A DNA stretch of 64,000 nucleotides from Hyphomicrobiales bacterium. Lineage in GTDB: Bacteria; Pseudomonadota; Alphaproteobacteria; Rhizobiales; Beijerinckiaceae. Position numbers and translations under genes: made by a program. Location of the stretch: the NCBI GenBank assembly GCA_026400535.1, contig JAPLOU010000028.1, positions 47,859-111,858 on the forward strand, written 5' to 3'. The notes below the pieces were generated by a model. The model was not told the origin of the DNA and made no database searches. It saw only the letters and a list, made by a program, of their open reading frames with translations. The first letter of the stretch is position 1. Each line of letters opens with the position of its first letter. Shown here piece by piece: positions 40,877-48,681 of this stretch.

Positions 40877-42703
40877 ATGAACCAGCGCCCCGAACATCAG
40901 GACTTCACGCCCGAAGCCGGTGTGACGTCGGCGCCCGAGCGGAGCGACGGACTGACGCCGGCCGGCCTGCAGTCGCGGGCCATGATGACGCGGCGGCGGC
41001 TCACCGTGCTGGTGCTCAATGTCGCGACCTTCGGCGCGCTGATGTGGGGCCTGTCGATCGTTCTGGCCGCCGGCGGCTGGAGCTTGATCGACATGATCAT
41101 CTTCGTGGCCTTTGCCTTCGGCGCGCCCTGGACGGTGCTCGGCTTCTGGAACGCGGTGATCGGGCTGTGGCTGCTGCATGGTGTCAGGGACGGCGTTGCA
41201 CGGGTTGCGCCCTTCGCCGCCGCCGGGCATGCGGACGAGCCGATCACGCTGCGCACGGCCATTTTCATGACGCTCCGCAATGAGGATCCGGGCCGGGCGA
41301 TCTTCCGCCTCAAGACCGTCAAGCAGAGCGTTGACGCCACCGGTTTCGGCGCGGCCTATGACTACTTTCTGCTGTCCGACAGCAATGACGAGACCGTCGT
41401 CGCACGCGAGGTCATGCTGGCGCGCGAATGGTCGCTCGAGATCGGCGATCCATCCCGCGTGATCTATCGCCGCCGCACGGACAACACCGGCTACAAGGCC
41501 GGCAATGTGCGTGAGTTCTGCGAGCACTGGGGTGACCGCTACGAACTGATGCTGCCGCTTGACGCCGACAGCCTGATGTCCGGTGAGACCATCATCGCCT
41601 ACACCCGCATGATGCAGGCGCATCCGAAGCTCGGCATCCTGCAAAGCCTCGTCGTCGGCATGCCGTCGCAGAGCGCCTTTGCGCGCATCTTCCAGTTCGG
41701 CATGCGACAAGGCATGCGCTCATACACGATGGGGCAGGCCTGGTGGGTTGGCGATTGCGGCCCTTTCTGGGGGCATAACGCCTTCGTGCGCATCGCGCCG
41801 TTCCGAGATTCCTGCCATCTGCCGGTCCTGCCGGGCGGTCCTCCGCTGGGCGGCCATGTGATGAGCCATGACCAGGTCGAGGCGACCCTGATGCGCCGCG
41901 CCGGCTATGAGGTGCGTGTCCATCCCGAAGAGGGCGGCTCGTGGGAAGAAAACCCGCCGACCATGCTCGAATTTGCCAAACGCGACCTGCGCTGGTGCCT
42001 GGGCAACCTTCAGTATGTGAAGCTGATGGACCTTCCCGGCCTCAAGCTGATGAGCCGCTTTCAGCTGATCTGGGCCATCTTGATGTTTGTCGGGTTGCCA
42101 GCCTGGACGCTGATGATCGCGCTCCTGCCGTTCAAGGTGATCGAGGACAAGGGGCTGGCGTTCTATCCGTCGGGTCTTGCGGCCTTCCTCTATGTGCTCT
42201 TCTTCGTCATGTATCTTTCGCCGAAGTTCGCGGGTGCTGCCGATATCCTTCTGACGAAGGGCGGCACGGCGCGTTGGGGCGGTACGGCAAGGTTCCTGAC
42301 CTCTGCGGCAATCGAACTGGTGTTTTCCTTCCTGCAAGGTGCGGTATCGACCTTCCGTACCACGATCTTCATGGTCGGGCTCGCTTTCGGCAAGTCGAAG
42401 ATCGGCTGGAACGGGCAGTCGCGCGATGCGCAGTCGCTCTCGGTGATGACGGCGCTGCAGGGGCTGTGGCCGCATCTGCTGTTCGGTATCTATGTCATCG
42501 GTGCGCTGTGGCTTCTCTCGCCGCATGTGATGTGGTGGGCCATGCCGCTCCTGGCGGGCTATGTGCTGGCCGTGCCGTTTGCGGTGATCACGGCGTCTCC
42601 CGCGCTTGGCCGCTGGTTCCAGAAGACCGGTCTTTGCGCCATACCCGAGGATGTCAGCGCTCCGCCCGAGGTCGAAGCCGTGCTGAAGGCCTCGCGTTCA
42701 TGA
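40877..42703 (+). CDS. opgH: osmoregulated periplasmic glucan glucosyltransferase OpgH (MdoH)
   Basis: 608 residues, GT2 family. OpgH polymerises and exports the beta-1,2-glucan backbone of periplasmic glucans across the inner membrane. Two N-terminal membrane helices precede the catalytic domain with DYFLLSDSNDETVVAREVML (first Asp), LMLPLDADSLMSGETIIAYT (DxD), and RRAGYEVRVHPEEGGSWEEN, RDLRWCLGNLQY (R-x-x-R-W). Five or six C-terminal helices follow. ATG 40877 fits the divergent gene. It overlaps the next gene by 4 bp. opgG is not present. Confidence 0.93.
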   Translation: MNQRPEHQDFTPEAGVTSAPERSDGLTPAGLQSRAMMTRRRLTVLVLNVATFGALMWGLSIVLAAGGWSLIDMIIFVAFAFGAPWTVLGFWNAVIGLWLLHGVRDGVARVAPFAAAGHADEPITLRTAIFMTLRNEDPGRAIFRLKTVKQSVDATGFGAAYDYFLLSDSNDETVVAREVMLAREWSLEIGDPSRVIYRRRTDNTGYKAGNVREFCEHWGDRYELMLPLDADSLMSGETIIAYTRMMQAHPKLGILQSLVVGMPSQSAFARIFQFGMRQGMRSYTMGQAWWVGDCGPFWGHNAFVRIAPFRDSCHLPVLPGGPPLGGHVMSHDQVEATLMRRAGYEVRVHPEEGGSWEENPPTMLEFAKRDLRWCLGNLQYVKLMDLPGLKLMSRFQLIWAILMFVGLPAWTLMIALLPFKVIEDKGLAFYPSGLAAFLYVLFFVMYLSPKFAGAADILLTKGGTARWGGTARFLTSAAIELVFSFLQGAVSTFRTTIFMVGLAFGKSKIGWNGQSRDAQSLSVMTALQGLWPHLLFGIYVIGALWLLSPHVMWWAMPLLAGYVLAVPFAVITASPALGRWFQKTGLCAIPEDVSAPPEVEAVLKASRS

Positions 42704-43461
42704 CCGCACGGGCGGCACTGCCAAGAGGCACGGCGAAGTCGCTGCACCGCTCCTTGCGCGTCTACCATGGCGACAAGAGCCGGCATCCGGCCATGGATGC
42801 GATGTATGGGCGCTTCGTGCGGTCCGGCCAGCTCGCCTTTGACATTGGCAGCCATGTCGGGGATCGCATCTCGTCGTTCCGTCGCCTTGGCGCGACGGTG
42901 GTGGCGCTGGAGCCGCAGCCCGGCTGCGCGCGCGCCATCCAGATCATCCACGGGCGCGACCCGCTGGTGACGCTGGTAGAGGCCGCGTGCGGCAAGCAGG
43001 CCGGCGCGGTGGTGCTGAAAATCAACTCCGCCAACCCGACCGTGTCGACCGCGTCCGAGGAGTTCGTCAAGGCCGCGGCCGGCGCAGGCGGCTGGGAAAC
43101 ACAGGTCTGGGACCACGCGATCACCGTGCCCTGCGTGACGCTGGACGGGTTGATCGACGTCCATGGCGTGCCGGCTTTCATCAAGGTCGATGTCGAAGGC
43201 TTCGAGCTCGCCGTGCTGGAAGGACTGTCGATACCGGTGGCGGCGTTGTCCTTCGAGTTCACCACGATCCAGCGCGATGTCGCCTATGCCTGCATCGAAT
43301 GTCTTCAGGATCTTGGCGACTACCGCTTCAACATCGCGCTCGGCGAAAGCCAGACATTCACGTTTGACAGCGCGATCAGCGCCGACGAGATGATCCTGTT
43401 CATCCAGGCCTTGCCGCATGAAGCGAATTCTGGCGATGTCTATGCGATGCTCAAGGGCTAG
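42700..43461 (+). CDS. FkbM family methyltransferase coupled to opgH
   Basis: 253 residues. The FkbM fold is evident: QLAFDIGSHVGDRISSFRRL (SAM site), VALEPQPGCARAIQ, and PAFIKVDVEGFELAVLEGLS. The ATG overlaps the opgH stop (ATGA), so the two are translationally coupled. Methylation of the glucan or a precursor is suggested by position, but glucan methylation is not an established OPG substituent to my knowledge. It has about half the length of the FkbM protein at 13.9 kb beyond the core, so they are not close duplicates. Confidence 0.78.
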   Translation: MTARAALPRGTAKSLHRSLRVYHGDKSRHPAMDAMYGRFVRSGQLAFDIGSHVGDRISSFRRLGATVVALEPQPGCARAIQIIHGRDPLVTLVEAACGKQAGAVVLKINSANPTVSTASEEFVKAAAGAGGWETQVWDHAITVPCVTLDGLIDVHGVPAFIKVDVEGFELAVLEGLSIPVAALSFEFTTIQRDVAYACIECLQDLGDYRFNIALGESQTFTFDSAISADEMILFIQALPHEANSGDVYAMLKG

Positions 43462-43532
43462 GGTGATGCAGTGATCTCATCCGTCGGCGGGATCAGGATG
43501 CGGATCCGTGGGTTTGGGCAACAAGAAGCCTC

Positions 43533-43603
43533 ACCGTGAGCCTGTCGAGAGATCCCATGGTGAGTCCATTCAAGATCCGCATGGTGGGCCTGTCGAACCA
43601 TGA
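43533..43603. repeat. REP-like paired hairpins between FkbM and the exported-protein gene
   Basis: Two related segments: CTCACC...GGTGAG around GTGAGCCTGTCGAGA (43531-43565), and CATGGTGGGCCTGTCGAACCATG with perfect 6-bp arms (43580-43602). The CATGGT/ACCATG ends and CCTGTCGA core resemble dispersed palindromic elements seen in Hyphomicrobiales genomes. Only two copies are visible here. Confidence 0.45.
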
Positions 43604-43635
43604 GCTCCAGTTCGTGCATTGAAAGGGTCATCCAT

Positions 43636-44613
43636 ATGCTCCGCATCACCACCACCCTCGCCGCCGTCGCCTTCAGCGCGTCGGCTTTCGCCGCTTCGCT
43701 CGATGCCGTTCCGGTGACGGTGCTGAATGAATCCGAGCCGGTGCTGTGCGCGGAAAAGGACAACATCACCATCAAGACCATCTCGCCCGAGGTGCGGCGC
43801 TTCCGCATCGAGGCGGCGCATCCGCCCTATATTGGCGGGTTGGTGAAGGACAATTGGGAGGCCGACTGGACGGCCTGCGACATGACCGGCGATCCTGTGT
43901 TTGCCGCGTCGGTGCCGCCGCGCCGCGTCACCTTCTACGAGAGCATCGAGTACTGGCTGGTGGGCTACACTTTCCCGAGCTTCTGGCGTCCGGCCGAGAC
44001 CACATTCCGGGTCGGCGACCGCGTGGAGAAGGGCCTGCATCTCGTCCAGTTGTGGAAACTCGGGCGTGACAAGTCCTACGAGGTTCTGGTGGTCTATCCG
44101 CAGGACGGTTACTGGCGCGCGCGCCCGATGCCGCCGGCGCATCTGAGCTTCAACGCCTATGGTTCTTCCTTCCTGTTCGGCCCCGTCGAGCAGGAGGGCC
44201 GCCCGGTGGTGAACATCAGCGAGATCGTCTTCGACCCGAAGACGCTCGCGTTCCGGATGACGTTCAAGGATGGCAATTCCGGCTCGCTCAAGCTGGAGAG
44301 CGTCGACGAGAACCGCATGGTCCTCGATGCGGTGCTCGACAACCCGGTGACCGGCGGCAAGGCCTTCGCTGCCCTGCGCTCGATGTACGTCACCGATTTC
44401 AACAATGACGTGTCGCGCATCGCGGTCCGCGAGCCAGGCGCCAGGCGCTGGCGCGAGGAGCATATCCTCGATTTCACCAGGGCGCAGGCCACGGATGTGT
44501 GGATGGGGCGGCTGACCCATTCGCAGCACAACACCTCTTCGCCAGACCATGTCTTCAAGGGGTTCACGAAGGATCCCGTCCGGCCCGAGGTGGCAGCCCC
44601 GAAAAAGCCCTGA
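43636..44613 (+). CDS. exported protein of unknown function
   Basis: 325 residues. Signal peptide LRITTTLAAVAFSASAFAAS is followed by a mature part rich in beta strands and aromatic residues (EAAHPPYIGGLVKDNWEADW; YESIEYWLVGYTFPSFWRP; EVLVVYPQDGYWRARPMPP). I do not recognise a family. It is not OpgG, which is about 500 residues. GAAAGGG lies 8 nt before the ATG. The glucokinase start overlaps its stop by one base, so both are in one transcript. A periplasmic role linked to glucans is possible. Confidence 0.7.
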   Translation: MLRITTTLAAVAFSASAFAASLDAVPVTVLNESEPVLCAEKDNITIKTISPEVRRFRIEAAHPPYIGGLVKDNWEADWTACDMTGDPVFAASVPPRRVTFYESIEYWLVGYTFPSFWRPAETTFRVGDRVEKGLHLVQLWKLGRDKSYEVLVVYPQDGYWRARPMPPAHLSFNAYGSSFLFGPVEQEGRPVVNISEIVFDPKTLAFRMTFKDGNSGSLKLESVDENRMVLDAVLDNPVTGGKAFAALRSMYVTDFNNDVSRIAVREPGARRWREEHILDFTRAQATDVWMGRLTHSQHNTSSPDHVFKGFTKDPVRPEVAAPKKP

Positions 44614-45599
44614 TGCCCCCGCTGCCGCATCCCCTGCTCGTCGCCGACATTGGTGGAACCAATTGCCGCGTGGCCATCGTCGATGCACCGGGCGACCTGC
44701 CGCGCACGGTCGGGCGCCTTTCCACCAAGGCCGAGCCGAGCTGCGAGGCTGCGCTGCTGCATGCAATCGCCGAGGCCGGTGCTGCGCCACGGTCAGCCCT
44801 TCTGGCGGTGGGCGGACCGGTCATCGGTCATCGTGCCGCGTTGACCAATGCCGGCTGGAGTTTCGATGCGCCGTCGCTGATGGCGGCACTTGGCGTTGAA
44901 AATGGCCTGCTGCTGAACGACTTCGAGGCGCTCGCCACCTGCCTGCCGGTTCTGGGCGCCGCCGACCTGACCGCGATCTGCCCGGGAATGCCGGCCGAGG
45001 GGGTGCGGCTGATCCTGGGGCCGGGCACCGGCTTTGGCGCGGCGGCCCTGGTGGGGCGCGAGGGCCGCTACACGATCCTGCCGACCGAGGCCGGCCATAT
45101 CGACCTGGGCCCGGTGACTGAGGACGAGTTTGCGCTCTGGCCGCTGATGGAGCGCGTCAATGGACGCATTACAGTCGAAAGCGTGCTGTCGGGATCTGGA
45201 CTGGTGCGGCTCGATGCGGCGTTGCGGCGGCGTGCCGGCGCCTCTGCCCTGTGCGCCGATGGCACAATGGTCAGTGTCCGGGCCGAGGCGGGCGATGCGG
45301 TCGCACTCGGGGCGATCCGGCTGTTTGGCCGCCTGCTGGCGCGTGTCGCCGGTGATCTGGCGCTGGCTTACAAGGCGGTCGGCGGCGTGTTCGTCGCGGG
45401 CGGCATTGCCCCCAAGCTGTTGCCGCGGTTTGCCGTGGCGGAGATGCGCAGGGCCTTCTCCCACAAGCCGCCGATGGGTGTGCTGATGGATGCGGTCCCG
45501 CTCTGGCTGGTCAGCGGTCCTGATCCGGCCGAGCGTGGTCTTGCAAAAGTGGCGCTTGATCCGGCTGCCTTCGGGCTTGATAACCGGCTCTGGGTTTGA
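44613..45599 (+). CDS. glk: glucokinase (Glk family)
   Basis: 328 residues, bacterial Glk (non-ROK) type. The phosphate-binding loop is LLVADIGGTNCRVAIVD. AGWSFDAPSLMAALGVENGL and LLNDFEALA contain the catalytic Asp. LILGPGTGFGAAALVG and YTILPTEAGHIDLGPVTEDE match family motifs. It makes glucose-6-phosphate, which leads to UDP-glucose, the OpgH donor. That link to opgH upstream is plausible. ATG overlaps the TGA of the preceding gene. Confidence 0.88.
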   Translation: MPPLPHPLLVADIGGTNCRVAIVDAPGDLPRTVGRLSTKAEPSCEAALLHAIAEAGAAPRSALLAVGGPVIGHRAALTNAGWSFDAPSLMAALGVENGLLLNDFEALATCLPVLGAADLTAICPGMPAEGVRLILGPGTGFGAAALVGREGRYTILPTEAGHIDLGPVTEDEFALWPLMERVNGRITVESVLSGSGLVRLDAALRRRAGASALCADGTMVSVRAEAGDAVALGAIRLFGRLLARVAGDLALAYKAVGGVFVAGGIAPKLLPRFAVAEMRRAFSHKPPMGVLMDAVPLWLVSGPDPAERGLAKVALDPAAFGLDNRLWV

Positions 45600-45612
45600 C
45601 GGGGGATCGTAG

Positions 45613-46359
45613 ATGCGGCTGAAAGACAAGGTGGCGTTGGTGACCGGCGCAGGACAGGGCTTTGGTCAGGGCATTGCCGAGATGTTCGCGCGCGAAGGGG
45701 CAAAGGTCGCAGTGGTCGATCTTGATCGCGACAAGGCGAGGGCGGTTGCCAAGGCGATTGGTCGACGCGCATTTGCCATCAAGGCGGATGTATCGAAGGC
45801 CCGCGATGTCGAACGCATGGTGGCCGCCACGATCAAGCGCTTCGGCGACCTTGGGATCATCGTCAACAATGCCGGCATCAGCCATCGCAATCGACCCCTG
45901 ATGGAGGTGACGGCGGCCGAGTTCGATCGCGTCTTCGCGGTCAACGTCAAGTCGATCTTCCTGACCACGCAGGCGGTGGTGCCGCATTTTCGCCAGCGCG
46001 GCGGCGGCGTTATCTGTAACATCGGCTCGACGGCGGGCATCAGGCCGCGGCCGGGCCTGACCTGGTACAACGCATCCAAGGGCGCGGTGAACCTGGTGTC
46101 GAAGTCGCTGGCCGTCGAGTTGGCGCCCGATCGCATCAGGGTCGTGGCCATCGCACCTGTGGCAGGCGAGACGCCGCTGCTCGCCACCTTCATGGGCGAG
46201 GACACTCCCGAAAAGCGGGCGCAGTTCCGCGCCTCTATACCGCTCGGCCGGCTGTCGACGCCGCAGGACATCGCCCATGCCTGCCTGTTCGTCTGTTCGG
46301 ACGAGGCGGCGATGGTAACCGGGGCCGTGCTGGAGGTCGATGGGGGGCGCTGTATCTAG
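45613..46359 (+). CDS. SDR family oxidoreductase
   Basis: 248 residues, classical SDR. The NAD(P) loop is VALVTGAGQGFGQGIAEMFA, with DLDRD at the second strand (suggesting NAD preference), NNAGISHRN, catalytic Ser in NIGSTAGIRPRPG, and the Y-x-x-x-K of WYNASKGAVN. The end has GAVLEVDGGRCI. Substrate unknown, with FabG-like alcohols or sugars most likely. It follows glk by 13 bp. Its stop and that of the convergent phosphoesterase share a single CTAG (46356-46359). Confidence 0.85.
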   Translation: MRLKDKVALVTGAGQGFGQGIAEMFAREGAKVAVVDLDRDKARAVAKAIGRRAFAIKADVSKARDVERMVAATIKRFGDLGIIVNNAGISHRNRPLMEVTAAEFDRVFAVNVKSIFLTTQAVVPHFRQRGGGVICNIGSTAGIRPRPGLTWYNASKGAVNLVSKSLAVELAPDRIRVVAIAPVAGETPLLATFMGEDTPEKRAQFRASIPLGRLSTPQDIAHACLFVCSDEAAMVTGAVLEVDGGRCI

Positions 46360-47234
46360 GGAGCCTCGAGCGCGCGTTGATCAAGCAGGCCGATGCCGCC
46401 CGTGGGCGTGAGGCCGCGGCGCTCCAGCGTGATCGGCCCATCGCCGAAGCGAAAAAGGTGCCAGCCGGCATGTTCGCCGTGGCCGCGAGGACCCATCGAG
46501 CATGATGCCACGCCGACGACCGGAATCATGATCGATGGCCCATCGAGCCAGGCAAGCGAGGTGCGATGGTTGTGGCCGTGGACCACGAGCTCGGCGCCGG
46601 TCCTGGCGAGCATGGTCTGGAATGCCGCCGCGTCCTTGAGTTCGCGACCCGGCTTTGCCCCTCCGATCTGAGGCGGGTGGTGGATCATGATCATGCGGGT
46701 GAGCCCTTGCCTACCGGCATCGTGCAGCAGCCTTTCGGCCTTTTCGAGCTGGTCGGTTCCCAGCCGTCCCCACGCCATCAACGGACCTGTCGGAACAGCC
46801 GAGGTGAGGCCGATCAAGGCCAGCGGCCCGCGGCGCTTCAGCCAGGGATAACCCGTTGCGCCATCATCCGAGGTGGACCATGGCCGCATGTGGTCGTCCA
46901 GCGCGTGCAGGCTTGCCGGCACATAGGCGTCATGATTGCCGGGCACGAAGCTGACGCGGTCCCTTGGGCCGAGACGGCCGAGAAACGCGGTCGCGGTCGG
47001 GAATTCGGCTGCAAGGCCGATATGGGTCACGTCCCCGGTGCAGGCGATATGATCGGGCTGTTGCGCCGCGATGTCATCGAGCACGCGGCCGAGCAGCACC
47101 ATGTCGTGCAGCCGCCGGCGCGAGCGCACCCAGTTGGCATAACCGATCGCGCGCTTGCCCATCAGATCGACGGGCCTGATCCTCGGCATCGGGTTGAGGT
47201 GAGGGTCGGAGAGATGCGCGAGCGTGAAAACCAA
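46356..47234 (-). CDS. metallophosphoesterase
   Basis: 292 residues, calcineurin-like fold. Metal ligands are in LAHLSDPHLNP, HIACTGDVTH, SFVPGNHDAY, MIMIHHPPQ and VVHGHNHRTS. YANWVRSRRRLHDMVLLG is shared by alphaproteobacterial homologues. The substrate (cyclic nucleotide, lipid or other phosphoester) is not predictable. Translation probably starts at TTG 47234, with AGGGG upstream. The start lies only 36 bp after a terminator hairpin, an unusual arrangement. Confidence 0.82.
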   Translation of the reverse strand: MVFTLAHLSDPHLNPMPRIRPVDLMGKRAIGYANWVRSRRRLHDMVLLGRVLDDIAAQQPDHIACTGDVTHIGLAAEFPTATAFLGRLGPRDRVSFVPGNHDAYVPASLHALDDHMRPWSTSDDGATGYPWLKRRGPLALIGLTSAVPTGPLMAWGRLGTDQLEKAERLLHDAGRQGLTRMIMIHHPPQIGGAKPGRELKDAAAFQTMLARTGAELVVHGHNHRTSLAWLDGPSIMIPVVGVASCSMGPRGHGEHAGWHLFRFGDGPITLERRGLTPTGGIGLLDQRALEAP

Positions 47235-47270
47235 GGTCGGCCCCTGTTGCTGGTCGGGACCTGCATCGGC

Positions 47271-47297
47271 AAAAAGCCCCGGACGGATCCGGGGCTT
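47271..47297 (-). terminator. intrinsic terminator upstream of the metallophosphoesterase
   Basis: Perfect 10-bp arms AAGCCCCGGA/TCCGGGGCTT with tetraloop CGGA (plus strand 47274-47297). On the minus strand the stem ends in a run of five T (47275-47271). It lies 51 bp after the small reading frame at 47349-47474. Confidence 0.85.
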
Positions 47298-47348
47298 GGC
47301 CTGTCAGGCGCTGCCAGTCAAGCCGCGGGGGCCTGGGTCGCGTCTGCT

Positions 47349-47474
47349 TCAGTTCCCGGTTCCGGGGATCAGTGCCGAAACGATCGCCGGATCGGTCAGC
47401 GTCACGGCCGGCTGCCATACATAGGCCTTGGGCGCAGTGAATATGGAGATCAGGGTTGCGAGAAACATCGTCAT
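47349..47474 (-). CDS. small hypothetical protein or leader peptide (41 aa)
   Basis: ATG with AAAGGA close by (2 nt to the first ATG, 8 nt to the second at codon 3). The peptide MTMFLATLISIFTAPKAYVW continues QPAVTLTDPAIVSALIPGTG and ends. The first half is hydrophobic. It is the only credible frame in the 359-bp space between the phosphoesterase and NUDIX genes and is directly followed by a terminator. It could be a small membrane protein or a leader. The remaining upstream 119 bp probably hold two divergent promoters. Confidence 0.45.
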   Translation of the reverse strand: MTMFLATLISIFTAPKAYVWQPAVTLTDPAIVSALIPGTGN

Positions 47475-47593
47475 CGTCCTTTGTTTCGGCAGGTCATGGT
47501 GGTCTCGGTGGCCGCGTCTGACATCACTGTGAACCACATTGGCCTCATTTGTGTTGCAAGAATGGCATGCTCTTGCTTCCTTTTGGAATTGAT

Positions 47594-48106
47594 ATGCAAA
47601 AAAAGCATGACTTATCAACCCGTCACGGCAAGCCCACGGATTTGCTGCTGCCAAACCGCGCGCTGCAATGGCTGCTGCACCGCTGGTTCCTGACCACCCG
47701 TGCGATGACGCTGGGGGTCCGGGCGATGGTTCTCGATTCCGAGGATCAGGTTCTACTGGTCGAGCATACCTACACAGCGGGCTGGCACCTGCCCGGGGGC
47801 GGTGTCGAGATCGGGGAGACCCTGGAGGCGGCGCTGGCAAAGGAGTTGCGGGAGGAGGCGGGCGTCAGCCTGCTGGGTGCGGCCGCCTTGCATGGCATCT
47901 ATCTCAACGAGCGGCTGGGGCGGCGGGATCATGTCGCCGTTTTCGTGGTCCGCGATTTCGACTGGAACGGGGCTCCACCGCCAACACGGGAAATCAGGGC
48001 GGCTCGCTTCTTTGCGCTCGATGCGCTGCCGGACGGCACCTCGCAGGCGACGCGCAACCGGCTTGCAGAGGTGATCGAGGACGCGCCGCGCTCCGCGCTG
48101 TGGTAG
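47594..48106 (+). CDS. NUDIX hydrolase
   Basis: 170 residues. The NUDIX box is GGGVEIGETLEAALAKELRE followed by EAGV. The preceding strand AMVLDSEDQVLLVEHTYTAG and GWHLP are typical. A helical N-terminus (NRALQWLLHRWFLTTRAMTL) is shared by a clade of alphaproteobacterial proteins. It cleaves a nucleoside diphosphate linked to an unknown moiety. ATG 47594 or an in-frame ATG at 47567 may be used. The GNAT gene follows after 54 bp. Confidence 0.8.
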   Translation: MQKKHDLSTRHGKPTDLLLPNRALQWLLHRWFLTTRAMTLGVRAMVLDSEDQVLLVEHTYTAGWHLPGGGVEIGETLEAALAKELREEAGVSLLGAAALHGIYLNERLGRRDHVAVFVVRDFDWNGAPPPTREIRAARFFALDALPDGTSQATRNRLAEVIEDAPRSALW

Positions 48107-48160
48107 GTGCCGGGGTTATGGACGCACGGTTGCGTGCATGATAGGGCGGCCGCGCCGAAC

Positions 48161-48679
48161 ATGAATCGCCTCGCTTTCGCCCTTCGCCCCGAATCTCCGC
48201 TCGATGACGACGCGATCGAGCGTCTGCACGAACGTGCCTTCGGGCCGGGTCGTTATGCGCGCACCGCTTTCAGGCTGCGCGAGGGAAGGGGCGCGGCGAC
48301 CCCGCAATTCTGCTTTTCAGCGCTTGTCGGCAGCTTGCTGGTGGGATCGGTGCGGCAGTCGCCTGTCCTTGCCGGAGGCGTGCCGGCGTTGATCCTGGGA
48401 CCGCTGACGGTGGACCCGTCCTTCGAAGGCGTCGGCATCGGTTCGGCGCTGATGCGGACGGGCATGAGCAGTGCGGCAGCGGCGGGCGAAACGCTGATTC
48501 TGCTGGTTGGCGACGAACCCTACTATCGCCGCTTCGGCTTCGTCGTCGTGCCGGCAGGCCAGCTTGTCCTGCCCGGGCCTGTCAATCCGGCGCGCTTCCT
48601 CGCCGCAGAGCTGGCGCCGGGAGCACTTGCCGCAGCAAAGGGCGCGGTGAGGCCGCGGCCTGCGACGCTGCGTCCCTGA
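48161..48679 (+). CDS. GNAT family N-acetyltransferase (YhbS-like)
   Basis: 172 residues. The acetyl-CoA loop is LGPLTVDPSFEGVGIGSALM, followed by ETLILLVGDEPYYRRFGFVV, typical of YhbS-like GNATs. ARTAFRLREG near residue 30 is a common feature of the group. The last 25 residues are low-complexity. Substrate unknown. It probably shares a transcript with the NUDIX gene and converges on the MoxR-module genes, with 2 bp between stops. Confidence 0.78.
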   Translation: MNRLAFALRPESPLDDDAIERLHERAFGPGRYARTAFRLREGRGAATPQFCFSALVGSLLVGSVRQSPVLAGGVPALILGPLTVDPSFEGVGIGSALMRTGMSSAAAAGETLILLVGDEPYYRRFGFVVVPAGQLVLPGPVNPARFLAAELAPGALAAAKGAVRPRPATLRP

Positions 48680-48681
48680 GC

